From Methylococcaceae bacterium UBA7658 (GTDB taxonomy: Bacteria; Pseudomonadota; Gammaproteobacteria; Methylococcales; Methylomonadaceae), in NCBI GenBank assembly GCA_002483425.1, contig DLHW01000043.1, positions 48,029-66,320 of the forward strand: a stretch of 18,292 bases of DNA, given 5' to 3'. Positions 1 to 8,159 of the stretch are shown here, piece by piece. Below the pieces are notes generated by a model. It searched no databases. It worked only from the letters and a program-made list of their open reading frames with translations, and had not been told where the DNA came from. Within the stretch, counting starts at the first letter, position 1. Every line of letters starts with the position of its first letter. A program made the position numbers and the translations under genes.

Positions 1-1169
1 CGGTAAAAATACACGTCGCACGATTGCGTAATCGCTTCCGGCAGATTGACGGCGCCGTGACCGCTTTTTTTCCAGTCTCGATAACGATGCGGCGAGTTAG
101 GTAATTGATAAGAACCCGGACAATAGAGTTGCTGCCGGGCGGTGACAACATCGTACTCCAGTCCCGCCAAGGCCATGAAAGGCTTAATCGTAGAGCCGGG
201 CGGATAAAGGCCTCGAAGAGCACGGTTATAAAGGGGCTGGTCGGGCGAGGATGACAGCAAGCGATACGCCTCCGAGCCGATACCGATGACAAACGGATTG
301 GGATCGAATCCCGGACGGCTGGCGAACACAAGTACGTCTCCGGTAGCCACCTCGATGGCAACGACGGCGCCGTTGTAATCTTGGAGTGCGTCGTAGGCGG
401 TTTTTTGCAACGCTATATCCAAGGTTAGGTAAAGATTAGCGCCGGCGATAGGATCGACTTCCTTAATGGTTTTAAGCGGCCGGCCTTGCACATTGGCTTC
501 AATTTCTGAATAGCCGGTGGTTCCGTGCAGTTCGGTTTCGTAAGAACTTTCGATGCCCAATTTACCAATATAACTGGAGCCTCGATATTCGGCTACGGGA
601 AGAGTTTTCATATCCTCTTCATTGATCCTGCCGACATAACCGACGACGTGGGCCGTAAGGTCGCTGTAAGGATAATATCTGAGTTGGCGGACATGAACAT
701 CCACGCCGCGGAAGAAGGGTTTAACCACGGCAAATTTCGCCAGTTCTTCTTCCGATATGTTCGATAACAACGGTATCCAGGTAAAACGTTTTTGGCGTTT
801 TCTGAGTTTTTGAAATTGTTCTATATTTTCATCGGGGATATTAAGAAGCTGTTGAAGCCTTACGAGGGTGTTTTCCAGGTTGTTGCTTTGTTCTGGATTG
901 ATTTCAAGACTGTAAGTTTGAGTGTTCTCGGCTAAGATATTCCCCCGCCGATCATAGATAATGCCGCGCGAAGGCACGGTAGGTTCAATCTTTATACTGT
1001 TTTCCTTTGCTTTGGTGGCGTAAATTTGGTGTCCGACGACTTGAAGATAAATCAAACGGATCACCAAACCGGCGGATAAAAGGATTGCTAAAGCAAAAGC
1101 CGAGATAATACGGTTAGTAAATAGGCGGCTTTCTTCCGGATTATCCTTAAAGGTTAAATTACGCGGCAT
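1..1169 (-). CDS. mrdA: Penicillin-binding protein 2 (peptidoglycan transpeptidase), N-terminal 389 residues, cut by window edge
   Basis: This is the transpeptidase of the cell-elongation complex. It cross-links new peptidoglycan in the periplasm together with RodA and MreBCD. Only about the first 389 residues are in the window; the gene continues past base 1. The start is the ATG at 1169, giving MPRNLTFKDNPEES, a short cytoplasmic stretch followed by one membrane anchor at about residues 19-40. A non-catalytic dimerisation domain follows, then the start of the transpeptidase domain. The active-site motif S-T-I-K is visible, with the nucleophilic serine at residue 326 (codon 192-194), close to Ser330 of E. 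coli PBP2. The second motif appears as S-C-D at residue 383, a form I associate with the PBP2 class in place of SxN. The KTG motif lies outside the window. The gene starts 10 nt after the mreD stop, so it is the distal visible gene of the mre cluster. Its ribosome binding site is weak, which suggests translational coupling to mreD. Confidence 0.95.
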   Translation of the reverse strand, partial: MPRNLTFKDNPEESRLFTNRIISAFALAILLSAGLVIRLIYLQVVGHQIYATKAKENSIKIEPTVPSRGIIYDRRGNILAENTQTYSLEINPEQSNNLENTLVRLQQLLNIPDENIEQFQKLRKRQKRFTWIPLLSNISEEELAKFAVVKPFFRGVDVHVRQLRYYPYSDLTAHVVGYVGRINEEDMKTLPVAEYRGSSYIGKLGIESSYETELHGTTGYSEIEANVQGRPLKTIKEVDPIAGANLYLTLDIALQKTAYDALQDYNGAVVAIEVATGDVLVFASRPGFDPNPFVIGIGSEAYRLLSSSPDQPLYNRALRGLYPPGSTIKPFMALAGLEYDVVTARQQLYCPGSYQLPNSPHRYRDWKKSGHGAVNLPEAITQSCDVYFY

Positions 1170-1179
1170 ACCCGGCGGA

Positions 1180-1662
1180 TTAATTAATGGGTTTTGCTAA
1201 GCGGACAAAACGTAACACGGTATAAACCACAGGCCAGCAGAGCGTTCCGGTAAAAACCGAAAGCCAGAACGTAGGCTTTAACTCTGCGGTATGTTGTATA
1301 TTTTTAATAAAAAACAAGAGTAGCTGAGACAGCAGCAAGCAAAAAAATATGAACAGCGCTTGTTGAATCAGCGAAAACTGGCGAAGACGTTTATGCGCAA
1401 GCAAACAAAGGTAAATGACCAGCGCGTAAGCCAAGGCGTATTGACCAAACAGTCTTCCTGTTAGCACGTCGTTTAATAGACCGAAAGTCCAGGCATGAAA
1501 AATGCCGACTCGTTCCGGGAAGGCAAGCGACCAATAAATCAGCGTCAGGAGCACCCAGTCGGGGTTATAGACTGCAAACGCATGCGGCAAGGGCGCGATT
1601 TTTAAGCCCATTGCGATTATTAAGGTAAGAATGATGCGTCCGAAACCGTAGGTATTAATCAT
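1180..1662 (-). CDS. mreD: Rod shape-determining protein MreD
   Basis: MreD is a small integral membrane protein of the elongasome that works with MreC to activate PBP2/RodA. The 160 residues are strongly hydrophobic and are compatible with about five membrane helices, and the length is usual for the family (about 160). The motif F-P-E-R-V-G followed by GLLNDVLTGRLFGQYAL is the conserved MreD core (the G-L-x-x-D-x-L-x-G-x-x-x-G pattern). The ATG at 1662 lies 8 nt inside the end of mreC, an overlap that points to translational coupling. The stop is 10 nt before the mrdA start. There is no separate promoter space, so it must be transcribed with mreC. Confidence 0.95.
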   Translation of the reverse strand: MINTYGFGRIILTLIIAMGLKIAPLPHAFAVYNPDWVLLTLIYWSLAFPERVGIFHAWTFGLLNDVLTGRLFGQYALAYALVIYLCLLAHKRLRQFSLIQQALFIFFCLLLSQLLLFFIKNIQHTAELKPTFWLSVFTGTLCWPVVYTVLRFVRLAKPIN

Positions 1663-2536
1663 GATCGGTATTTTCGTCTCCGGTCTGCGGCGATGATGAC
1701 GGTGTGTTGATCGGTAGCGGTTTACTGTTACTCCAGACCAGCATAAGTTCTCTATTACGATCTAAGGCGGCTTTCGGCGTAGCTGTTATTTGTTTGGTTG
1801 CCGGAGGGGTAAAAGGATCCACGATCGCGACCGGATAACCTTGCGGAAAAGTTCCGCCCAAGCCCGAGGTGATTAACAAATCGCCGGGTTTGATATCGGC
1901 GTTTTCGGGTAAATAAGGAAAATTCAGCCGGTTTAGTTCGCCGCTCCCAACCGCGATTGTCAGTAGCCCGTTGCGGTTGACTTGAACCGGAATGGCGTGG
2001 TTGGGGTCGGTAATCAACATGATTTCGGACGTTTCCGGCAATGCCCGGAAAACTTGACCGACGACTCCGGAAGCATCGACTACCGGTTGCTGCGCGTGAA
2101 CGCCAAAACGGGATCCTTTGTTAACGACGACTGTGTTTTCGTAAGCCGAAGCAATATTGACCGCTAAGATTTCAGCAATTAACACTTGTTCGCCGAGTTC
2201 GTAGGATTGTTCCAATAAAGCGCGTAATCGGATATTTTCTTTTTCCAAGGCTTCAAATTTAAGAAAATGTAATTTATTGGCGGCTTCTTGTATTTTGAGT
2301 GTGTCATTTTCCGCTTTCAAATCGGCGTACGACTTTAGTGAACTGCTAATCCGGGCGGCGGTTTTTGAGGGAAAATCAACCATATATTTGATTGGGTCCA
2401 CGGCAAGCGATAATACGGCTCTAAGCGGGTCGAGCCGGGGGCTGATATGTTCCATGGTCAATAAAGTAATCGACGCCGCTACCGCCATTAACAGCCGGAG
2501 ATGAACGGAAGGACCTTCAGAAAATAATAGTTTTAT
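1655..2536 (-). CDS. mreC: Rod shape-determining protein MreC, probable AUA start
   Basis: MreC is the periplasmic scaffold of the elongasome: one N-terminal membrane helix, a coiled coil, then a beta-rich domain that binds PBP2. The first ATG in frame is at 2488 and would give 277 residues. However, the open frame extends upstream, and the 16 residues before that ATG read IKLLFSEGPSVHLRLL. This matches the known MreC start (E. coli begins MKPIFSRGPSLQ-RL). The isoleucine codon ATA at 2536 falls exactly where the initiator methionine of homologues lies. It is preceded by a GAGAG ribosome-binding sequence 7 nt away, whereas the ATG at 2488 has none. I therefore extend the gene to 2536 (293 residues). 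No ATG, GTG or TTG lies between 2536 and the in-frame stop at 2570-2572. The membrane helix is at about 15-30, the coiled coil at about 60-100 and the beta domain after about 120. The C-terminus is rich in Ser, Pro and Asp. It is certain to be MreC; the start is less certain. Confidence 0.9.
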   Translation of the reverse strand: MKLLFSEGPSVHLRLLMAVAASITLLTMEHISPRLDPLRAVLSLAVDPIKYMVDFPSKTAARISSSLKSYADLKAENDTLKIQEAANKLHFLKFEALEKENIRLRALLEQSYELGEQVLIAEILAVNIASAYENTVVVNKGSRFGVHAQQPVVDASGVVGQVFRALPETSEIMLITDPNHAIPVQVNRNGLLTIAVGSGELNRLNFPYLPENADIKPGDLLITSGLGGTFPQGYPVAIVDPFTPPATKQITATPKAALDRNRELMLVWSNSKPLPINTPSSSPQTGDENTDHD

Positions 2537-3129
2537 GGCGGAGCTCTCGTTTAAATTGGGAAAAACGGACTAATCCTCGGTACTCGAATACTTCAGAAAA
2601 AGGCGAATAAATGGGGCTTTTCATAACCCAACCCTAAGGCTTATTTCAATTGCGGCCTTATATCCTAATAAAACAGCTAGAATTTATATAAGTATTTTCG
2701 GTTAAATTCCACCGTAAGCTCACGGCAACTAAGCCCTGTTTGCTTGCTTCCTGAGGTCGAGAACCATAGCGGGCTTTTGATTCCATTCGTTTCCTGAAAA
2801 GCCGAAGCGGCGAGCTTATTAATTAGAAACATAAAAGAAACCGGCTTGTTCAGAGATTCCTTAAGATAAATTGTTTACTTTGATTATAAAAAACTCAATT
2901 TAAGAAATCCGAAGTTAGGCTACATAAAAGGCAGACATCGTTACAGTTATGTTGCCGTGCAAACCGAAAGGCAGTTCCGTTTTTTAGCGTTCTATGTTTC
3001 AGCGTTGTTTCCGGTCATAAAGCCCGGATTGATCCGCATTGTTATAATTGCACCCGTTGAGGTAGACGGTTATCTTTATAAGAAATAGATATTAAGCGTA
3101 TTTAATTTAAATCAAATAAACGTTAGACG
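2537..3129. other. 593-nt intergenic gap between mreB and mreC
   Basis: mreB and mreC are usually nearly adjacent in gammaproteobacteria, so this gap is unusual. I see no gene with homology here. The largest item on the mreC strand is a 35-codon open frame (2624 to 2517, beginning MKSPIYSPFSEVF) that overlaps the proposed mreC start in another frame. A perfect TATAAT occurs on the minus strand at 2883-2888, without a good -35 box. It could begin an mreC transcript with a leader of about 340 nt. Small hairpins are present at 2714-2727 (CCGT/ACGG arms) and 2801-2811 (GCCG/CGGC arms). The second is followed by TTTT on the minus strand and could be a weak terminator. AAGCCC (2730-2735) and GGGCTT (2771-2776) could pair over a 35-nt loop. 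The stretch may hold an mreC leader or a small RNA, but this is not shown. Confidence 0.5.
2797..2811 (-). terminator. Weak terminator-like hairpin between mreB and mreC
   Basis: On the minus strand the sequence reads GCCGCTTCGGCTTTTC: a 4-bp GC stem with a 3-nt loop followed by four T. It lies about 320 nt downstream of the mreB stop and could end the mreB transcript. The stem is short and the T-run brief, so this is only a candidate. Confidence 0.25.
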
Positions 3130-4173
3130 TTATTCGAAAGAGTAAGCGGAAATCCCTTTTTTATCCAACATTTCTAATACCATGCCGCCGCCTCTGGCGA
3201 CACAAGTCAAAGGATCGTCCGCAATATGGACGGGCAGTCCGGTTTCTTCCGCAATTAAACGATCAAGATCTTTGAGCAGGGCGCCGCCTCCTGTTAAGTA
3301 AATGCCCCGGCTGGCGACATCGGAACCTAATTCGGGCGGTGTTTGTTCCAACGCAATTTTTACTGCACTAACGATTCCCGATAATGGATCTTGCAAGGCT
3401 TCGAGAATCTCATTGCTATTCAGAGCAAAACTGCGCGGAACGCCTTCGGCCAGATTACGGCCTTTGACTTCGATTTCCCTGACTTCGCTACCGGGATAGG
3501 CCGTGCCGATTTCTACTTTAATTTTTTCCGCTGTCGCTTCACCGATCAAAGTGCCGTAATTTCTGCGGACATAGTTGATGATTGCTTCATCGAAGCGATC
3601 ACCGCCAATTCTGACCGAGTTTGAATAAACGATGCCGTTAATCGAAATGATAGCGACTTCCGAAGTGCCGCCGCCGATGTCCAAGACCATCGAGCCGCAA
3701 GGTTCGTCAACGGGTAAACCGGCCCCTATGGCAGCCGACATCGGTTCTTCAATCAAAAAAACTTCCCGTGCGCCCGCCATGGCCGCCGATTCCCTGATAG
3801 CCCGGCGCTCTACCTGGGTGGAGCCGCAGGGTACACAAATTAAAATCCGCGGACTCGGTCTGAGCAGTTTGCTCTTATGAACTTTCTCGATAAAAAAACG
3901 CAGCATTCGTTCGGTGACGGCAAAGTCGGCGATTACGCCGTCTTTCAGTGGTCTAATCGCGGTAATGTTGCCAGGAGTCCGGCCTAACATTTGTTTTGCT
4001 TCGGCACCAACCGCTGCTATGCTTTTCGTGCCCCTAACTTTATCTTCCTTGATAGCGACTACGGAAGGTTCGTTTAAGACAATGCCTTGGCCTGGGATAT
4101 AGATCAAGGTGTTAGCGGTTCCAAGATCAATTGACAGATCGTTAGAAAACAGACCGCGAATTCTTTTGAACAT
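3130..4173 (-). CDS. mreB: Rod shape-determining protein MreB (bacterial actin)
   Basis: MreB polymerises on the inner face of the cytoplasmic membrane and positions the elongation machinery. The protein is 347 residues, the same length as E. coli MreB. Residues 1-9 (MFKRIRGLF) form the amphipathic membrane-binding helix. The actin-fold ATP site is intact: phosphate-1 loop IDLGTANT (15-22), phosphate-2 loop DIGGGTSE (165-172) and the adenosine motif TGGGALLKDL near the C-terminus. The ATG at 4173 is preceded by an AGG-type ribosome binding site. The gene is divergent from gatC with 118 nt between the starts. It lies 593 nt upstream of mreC, an unusually wide spacing, so it may be transcribed as its own unit as well as with mreCD. 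A small AACGT-TAG-ACGTT hairpin (3119-3131) overlaps the stop codon. Confidence 0.98.
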   Translation of the reverse strand: MFKRIRGLFSNDLSIDLGTANTLIYIPGQGIVLNEPSVVAIKEDKVRGTKSIAAVGAEAKQMLGRTPGNITAIRPLKDGVIADFAVTERMLRFFIEKVHKSKLLRPSPRILICVPCGSTQVERRAIRESAAMAGAREVFLIEEPMSAAIGAGLPVDEPCGSMVLDIGGGTSEVAIISINGIVYSNSVRIGGDRFDEAIINYVRRNYGTLIGEATAEKIKVEIGTAYPGSEVREIEVKGRNLAEGVPRSFALNSNEILEALQDPLSGIVSAVKIALEQTPPELGSDVASRGIYLTGGGALLKDLDRLIAEETGLPVHIADDPLTCVARGGGMVLEMLDKKGISAYSFE

Positions 4174-4291
4174 TTTTTACCTGCGTCCAGAGAGAGGGAA
4201 TAAAACCGGCATACTTTATCAATCAAGCGGGTATTCGGGCAAGATATAAAGTATTATATTTTATCGCGTTGGCTTTAAATTAAGGTAAATA
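4174..4291. promoter_or_regulatory. Divergent promoter region between mreB and gatC
   Basis: Both genes must be transcribed outward from this AT-rich 118-nt spacer. On the minus strand TTGCCC (4235-4240) and TAAAGT (4211-4216), 18 nt apart, could serve mreB. On the plus strand TATAAA and TATTAT occur at about 4245-4257, without a clear -35 box. An AAGGT ribosome binding site precedes the gatC ATG. The region is expected to be regulatory from gene layout; the individual boxes are weak. Confidence 0.4.
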
Positions 4292-4579
4292 ATGATATTA
4301 ACGGCGGAAGAGGTTAAGAAAATCGCATACTTGGCCCGGCTCGGCATCGAGCACCAGGATATAGAGTCCTACACGCAAGATTTGTCCAATGTTTTGGATT
4401 TGATGCAACAGATGGGAAAAACGGGTACGGAAGGCGTACTGCCGATGGCGCATCCGATGGATCAAGTTCAGCGTCTGAGACAAGATCTCGTAACCGAAAG
4501 CAACGGCCGACAGAACTTTCAGGCGGTCGCTCCATTAGTTGAAGAAGGTCTTTATCTAGTGCCTAAAGTTATCGAATAA
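4292..4579 (+). CDS. gatC: Asp-tRNA(Asn)/Glu-tRNA(Gln) amidotransferase subunit C
   Basis: GatC is the small subunit of the GatCAB complex. It wraps around the GatA-GatB interface and stabilises it. The 95 residues are the usual family length. The N-terminal helix, with EEVKKIAYLARLGIE, carries the conserved V-x-x-I-A-x-L-A-R-L signature. The C-terminal part contains the typical L-R-x-D segment (RLRQDLVTES) and ends with a Gly-Leu-Tyr-x-V-P-K-V-I motif. AAGGT precedes the ATG. The stop is 8 nt before the gatA start, and gatC, gatA and gatB form one operon. Confidence 0.97.
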   Translation: MILTAEEVKKIAYLARLGIEHQDIESYTQDLSNVLDLMQQMGKTGTEGVLPMAHPMDQVQRLRQDLVTESNGRQNFQAVAPLVEEGLYLVPKVIE

Positions 4580-4587
4580 GGATTCGC

Positions 4588-6039
4588 GTGCATAATAAAT
4601 CGATCATTGAATTAGCAAAGGGATTGCGTTCTAAGGCGTTCAGCAGCGTAGAACTCACGCAATCTTTTTTAAATAGAATCAAAAAACACGAGCATTTGAA
4701 TTGTTTTATAACAGTAATCGCAGATGCGGCGCTAGAGTCGGCCAAGCAAGCGGATGCCGGAATTAGTAGCGGCGCAGCAAATTTACTCACCGGAATTCCT
4801 TTGGCGCATAAGGATATTTTTTGCACACAAGGAGTACTGACCTCCTGCGGTTCAAAAATGCTGGCGAACTTCAATGCACCTTATAACGCCACTGTTGTCG
4901 AACAGTTGAATCATGCCGGTGCGGTTACGCTGGGTAAACTTAACATGGATGAATTTGCAATGGGGTCTTCGAACGAGACCAGCTATTACGGCTGCGTCAA
5001 AAATCCCTGGCATACAAGCTCAGTCCCTGGCGGTTCTTCCGGCGGTTCCGCGGTAGCCGTTGCCGCCCGGTTAACGGCTTGCGCCACCGGTACCGATACG
5101 GGGGGGTCGATTCGCCAACCGGCCGCTTTTTGCGGGATTACCGGCTTGAAACCGACCTATGGCCGGGTTTCCCGTTACGGGATGATTGCTTATGCGTCGA
5201 GTTTGGATCAGGGCGGACCGATGGCGCGTAGCGCGGAAGATGCCGCTGTGCTGTTACAAGCCATGGCGGGATTTGATAGCAAAGATTCAACCAGTGTGGA
5301 TAGACCGGTGCCGGATTATTTGTCCGGCTTATCCGGCGCTATAAAAGGCTTAAAAATCGGTCTGCCGAAGGAGTTTTTCGGCGATGGTTTAAATAACGAG
5401 GTCGCGTCGGTTATAGACCGGGCGGTCGAAGAATTCAAAAAATTGGGCGCTGTCGTTAAAGATGTCTCAATGCCGAATTTGGAATTGGCGATACCGGCTT
5501 ATTATGTCATTGCGCCTGCGGAATGCTCGTCTAATTTATCGCGCTTCGACGGTGTCCGTTTCGGTCACCGGTGCGAGAATCCGCGCGATTTAACGGATTT
5601 ATTCACCCGCTCGCGCGGCGAAGGGTTCGGAAAGGAAGTCAAACGGCGCATCCTCATGGGAACTTACGCCTTATCGGCCGGATATTTCGACGCTTATTAC
5701 ATCAAAGCTCAACAAATCCGCCGCTTGATTAGCGAGGATTTCAACAACGTATTAAAAGAAGTCGATTGCCTCATGGGTCCGGTCGCTCCGACAACCGCGT
5801 TCGGCATCGGTGAAAAAATCGGCAATCCGATTGAAATGTATTTATCGGACATTTACACCATCGCCATTAATCTTGCGGGGCTGCCTGCTATGTCGGTACC
5901 GGCCGGTTTTTCGGACGGCAAGCCGGTCGGGTTACAAATTATCGGCAATTATTTCACCGAGGATAAGTTGTTGAATATCGCGCATCAATATCAATCGGTA
6001 ACCGATTGGCATCAGCGTATACCAAACGGTTTTGAGTAG
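4588..6039 (+). CDS. gatA: Asp-tRNA(Asn)/Glu-tRNA(Gln) amidotransferase subunit A (amidase)
   Basis: GatA releases ammonia from glutamine or asparagine and passes it to GatB, which amidates mischarged Asp-tRNA(Asn) and/or Glu-tRNA(Gln). It belongs to the amidase-signature family. The Ser-cisSer-Lys triad is intact: Lys75 in IPLAHKDIF, cis-Ser150 in PGGSSGGSA and nucleophile Ser174 in GTDTGGSIRQ. The spacings (75 and 24 residues) are the same as in characterised GatA. The length of 483 residues is normal. The start is a GTG at 4588, preceded by AAGGA overlapping the gatC stop region; it gives MHNKSIIELAKGL, the usual N-terminus. gatB follows after 9 nt. Confidence 0.97.
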   Translation: MHNKSIIELAKGLRSKAFSSVELTQSFLNRIKKHEHLNCFITVIADAALESAKQADAGISSGAANLLTGIPLAHKDIFCTQGVLTSCGSKMLANFNAPYNATVVEQLNHAGAVTLGKLNMDEFAMGSSNETSYYGCVKNPWHTSSVPGGSSGGSAVAVAARLTACATGTDTGGSIRQPAAFCGITGLKPTYGRVSRYGMIAYASSLDQGGPMARSAEDAAVLLQAMAGFDSKDSTSVDRPVPDYLSGLSGAIKGLKIGLPKEFFGDGLNNEVASVIDRAVEEFKKLGAVVKDVSMPNLELAIPAYYVIAPAECSSNLSRFDGVRFGHRCENPRDLTDLFTRSRGEGFGKEVKRRILMGTYALSAGYFDAYYIKAQQIRRLISEDFNNVLKEVDCLMGPVAPTTAFGIGEKIGNPIEMYLSDIYTIAINLAGLPAMSVPAGFSDGKPVGLQIIGNYFTEDKLLNIAHQYQSVTDWHQRIPNGFE

Positions 6040-6048
6040 GAATAGATT

Positions 6049-7491
6049 ATGGAACATTCTCAACAATGGGATTACGTGATCGGGCTTGAAATTCATGCCC
6101 AGCTCGCCACTCAATCGAAAATCTTCTCCGGCGCGGCGACTGCTTACGGCGCCGAGCCTAATACTCAGGCATGCGCGGTCGATTTAGGTTTGCCCGGCGT
6201 TCTGCCGGTGTTGAATGAGCAAGCGGTGACTATGGCGGTGAAATTCGGCATGGCGATTGAGGCCGAAATTGCTCCTTATTCGGTTTTCGCCCGTAAAAAT
6301 TATTTTTATCCCGATCTTCCGAAAGGCTATCAGATCAGCCAGTACGAATTGCCGGTCGTCGGTAAGGGCCATTTAGAGATTGAGGTTGACGGCGGCACTA
6401 AACGCATCGGCATTACACGCGCGCATCTGGAAGAAGACGCCGGTAAATCCTTGCATGAAAGTTTTCACGGCATGAGCGGGATCGATTTGAACCGTGCCGG
6501 CACACCGTTATTGGAAATCGTGTCCGAACCCGATTTACGTTCAGCGAAAGAAGCCGTCGCTTATATGCGTAAACTGCATGAGCTGGTGCGCTACTTGGGG
6601 GTATGCGACGGTAATATGCAGGAAGGTTCGTTCCGTTGCGATGCGAATGTTTCGGTAAGGCCGGGGGGTCAAAAAGAATTCGGCACACGGGTTGAGATAA
6701 AAAACATCAACTCCTTTAAGTTTGTCGAAAAAGCGATTAATCATGAAATCGAAAGGCAAATCGAGTTGATTGAAAACGGCGGTAAAGTTGTGCAAGAAAC
6801 CCGGCTTTACGACGCGAATAAGGACGAAACCCGTTCGATGCGCAGTAAGGAAGAAGCGAACGATTACCGTTACTTCCCCGATCCGGATTTGTTGCCCGTT
6901 CATATCAGCGAGGAATTCAAGGAACAAATCAAAGCGCAATTGCCCGAATTGCCGGATGCGAAAAAATCACGATTCAAAGCGCAATACGGTTTAGACGATG
7001 AGAACGCCTATATTTTGACCTCTTCACGCGATTTGGCGGATTATTTTGAAGCTTTAGTTAGGGCCTCTTCTTGCGAGTCCAAACTTTGCGCAAATTGGAT
7101 GACGGGCGATTTGATGGCGGCGCTAAATAAAGCGGATTTAGATATCTCCACCAGTCCAATGCAGTATGAACGCTTGGCGGGCTTGTTAATACGTATCGAT
7201 GACCAGACCATTTCGGGCAAAATTGCTAAACAAGTGTTTGAGCTGATGTGGCAATCCGGAGCAACGGCCGATGCCGTCATTGCCGGAAAAGGGCTGAAAC
7301 AAATTACCGATACCGGTGCTATCGAAGCCATAATCGATAAGATAATCGCCGCCAATCAGGATCAGGTAGAACAATATCGAAACGGTAAAGACAAGGTTTT
7401 CGGTTTTTTCGTCGGCCAAGTGATGAAAGAAATGCAAGGTAAAGCGAATCCTGCCGAAGTGAACAAAATGCTAAAAGAAAAACTCCAATAG
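6049..7491 (+). CDS. gatB: Asp-tRNA(Asn)/Glu-tRNA(Gln) amidotransferase subunit B
   Basis: GatB binds the mischarged tRNA, phosphorylates the tRNA-bound Asp or Glu with ATP and completes the amide transfer. The 480 residues show the family signature YVIGLEIHAQLATQSKIF near residue 10 and FPDLPKGYQISQYE-type motifs near residue 85. The catalytic core block LEEDAGKSLH with the following DLNRAGTPLLEIVSEPD is present, as is CDGNMQEGSFRCDANVSV near residue 190. A helical middle domain and a C-terminal YqeY-like tRNA-binding domain end the protein (GQVMKEMQGKANP...VNKMLKEKL). The ATG at 6049 follows a TAGGAA ribosome binding site. Having the full GatCAB set implies indirect synthesis of Asn-tRNA or Gln-tRNA in this organism; which one depends on the aminoacyl-tRNA synthetases encoded elsewhere. 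Confidence 0.98.
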   Translation: MEHSQQWDYVIGLEIHAQLATQSKIFSGAATAYGAEPNTQACAVDLGLPGVLPVLNEQAVTMAVKFGMAIEAEIAPYSVFARKNYFYPDLPKGYQISQYELPVVGKGHLEIEVDGGTKRIGITRAHLEEDAGKSLHESFHGMSGIDLNRAGTPLLEIVSEPDLRSAKEAVAYMRKLHELVRYLGVCDGNMQEGSFRCDANVSVRPGGQKEFGTRVEIKNINSFKFVEKAINHEIERQIELIENGGKVVQETRLYDANKDETRSMRSKEEANDYRYFPDPDLLPVHISEEFKEQIKAQLPELPDAKKSRFKAQYGLDDENAYILTSSRDLADYFEALVRASSCESKLCANWMTGDLMAALNKADLDISTSPMQYERLAGLLIRIDDQTISGKIAKQVFELMWQSGATADAVIAGKGLKQITDTGAIEAIIDKIIAANQDQVEQYRNGKDKVFGFFVGQVMKEMQGKANPAEVNKMLKEKLQ

Positions 7492-7550
7492 GCTGTTTTG
7501 AACATTTAACAGGATTGAAGGGCTATATTCATTTCTTTCGGTGGAGCAAT

Positions 7551-8141
7551 ATGAAAACGATAACTAAACGGCTGTTGAACAACTTTCTAGTCGGCATTCT
7601 GGCCGTGATACCGATTGTGGTTGTGCTGCAAATATTGTTATTTATCAAGCAGTTGTTGATGGGTTTATTCGGCATGGTGCATGGGTATTCCAATAGTTAT
7701 TTTTATACGGCGCTGGTTTTCATCATTAGTTTTTTCATTTTGGTTTTAGTGGGTCATGAAATCGTTAGGAAAAGCCGTCCGCTGATCATTACTTTGTTTG
7801 AGACGGTTATCGACCGGATACCGTTATTGAACACGGTGTATCGGGTTATCACCAAGGTTATTTCGATGTTTTTCAGCAGCGATCAAACCATCGCCAAAGA
7901 AGTCGTCTATATAGAATACCCGAAAGAGGGTATTTGGGTGCCCGCCTATGTAACCAATCGGTATGAAGATAAATACGTTTTATTTATTCCGACTTCGCCG
8001 AATCCGACATCGGGGTTTACTGTCATTGTCGATAAAGCCAAAGTCGTTGAGTCGGAGATGAATATAGAAGACGCCACCAGTTTTATTGTCAGTGTCGGGG
8101 TGGACTATAGTAAGGCTAAAGAAATGAAGCATTTACCCTAA
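7551..8141 (+). CDS. DUF502 family membrane protein
   Basis: This is an inner-membrane protein of unknown function. I chose the ATG at 7551 (196 residues) because GGAG precedes it and because MKTITKRLLNNFLVGILAVIPIVV is the usual DUF502 N-terminus. An upstream in-frame TTG at 7515 would add 12 residues without homology. Two membrane helices are visible, at about residues 11-32 and 49-70. A soluble domain follows with the conserved segment P-L-L-N-T-V-Y-R-V-I-T-K-V and the PTSPNPTSGF motif (P-T-x-P-N-P-T-S-G), which is diagnostic of the family. It begins 59 nt after gatB and ends 18 nt before the next gene, so it may be part of the gat transcript. No mechanism is established. Confidence 0.9.
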   Translation: MKTITKRLLNNFLVGILAVIPIVVVLQILLFIKQLLMGLFGMVHGYSNSYFYTALVFIISFFILVLVGHEIVRKSRPLIITLFETVIDRIPLLNTVYRVITKVISMFFSSDQTIAKEVVYIEYPKEGIWVPAYVTNRYEDKYVLFIPTSPNPTSGFTVIVDKAKVVESEMNIEDATSFIVSVGVDYSKAKEMKHLP

Positions 8142-8159
8142 TTGCGAGGAACAACTATC

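Noticed and set aside
525..767. Plus-strand open frame of 80 codons inside mrdA.
   Set aside because: It lies antisense to a clearly coding PBP2 sequence and has no family features.
2700..2800. Possible 6S RNA or other structured RNA in the mreB-mreC gap, from the AAGCCC/GGGCTT pairing and a CCTGAGG string.
   Set aside because: I could not build the long closing stem and central bubble of 6S RNA, and the gene context is not the usual one.
3020..3050. Plus-strand TATAAT at 3043-3048 as a promoter.
   Set aside because: There is no -35 box at a suitable distance and only antisense mreB lies downstream.
6541..6939. Minus-strand open frame of 132 codons inside gatB.
   Set aside because: gatB is intact and conserved on the plus strand; the antisense frame has no recognisable domain.
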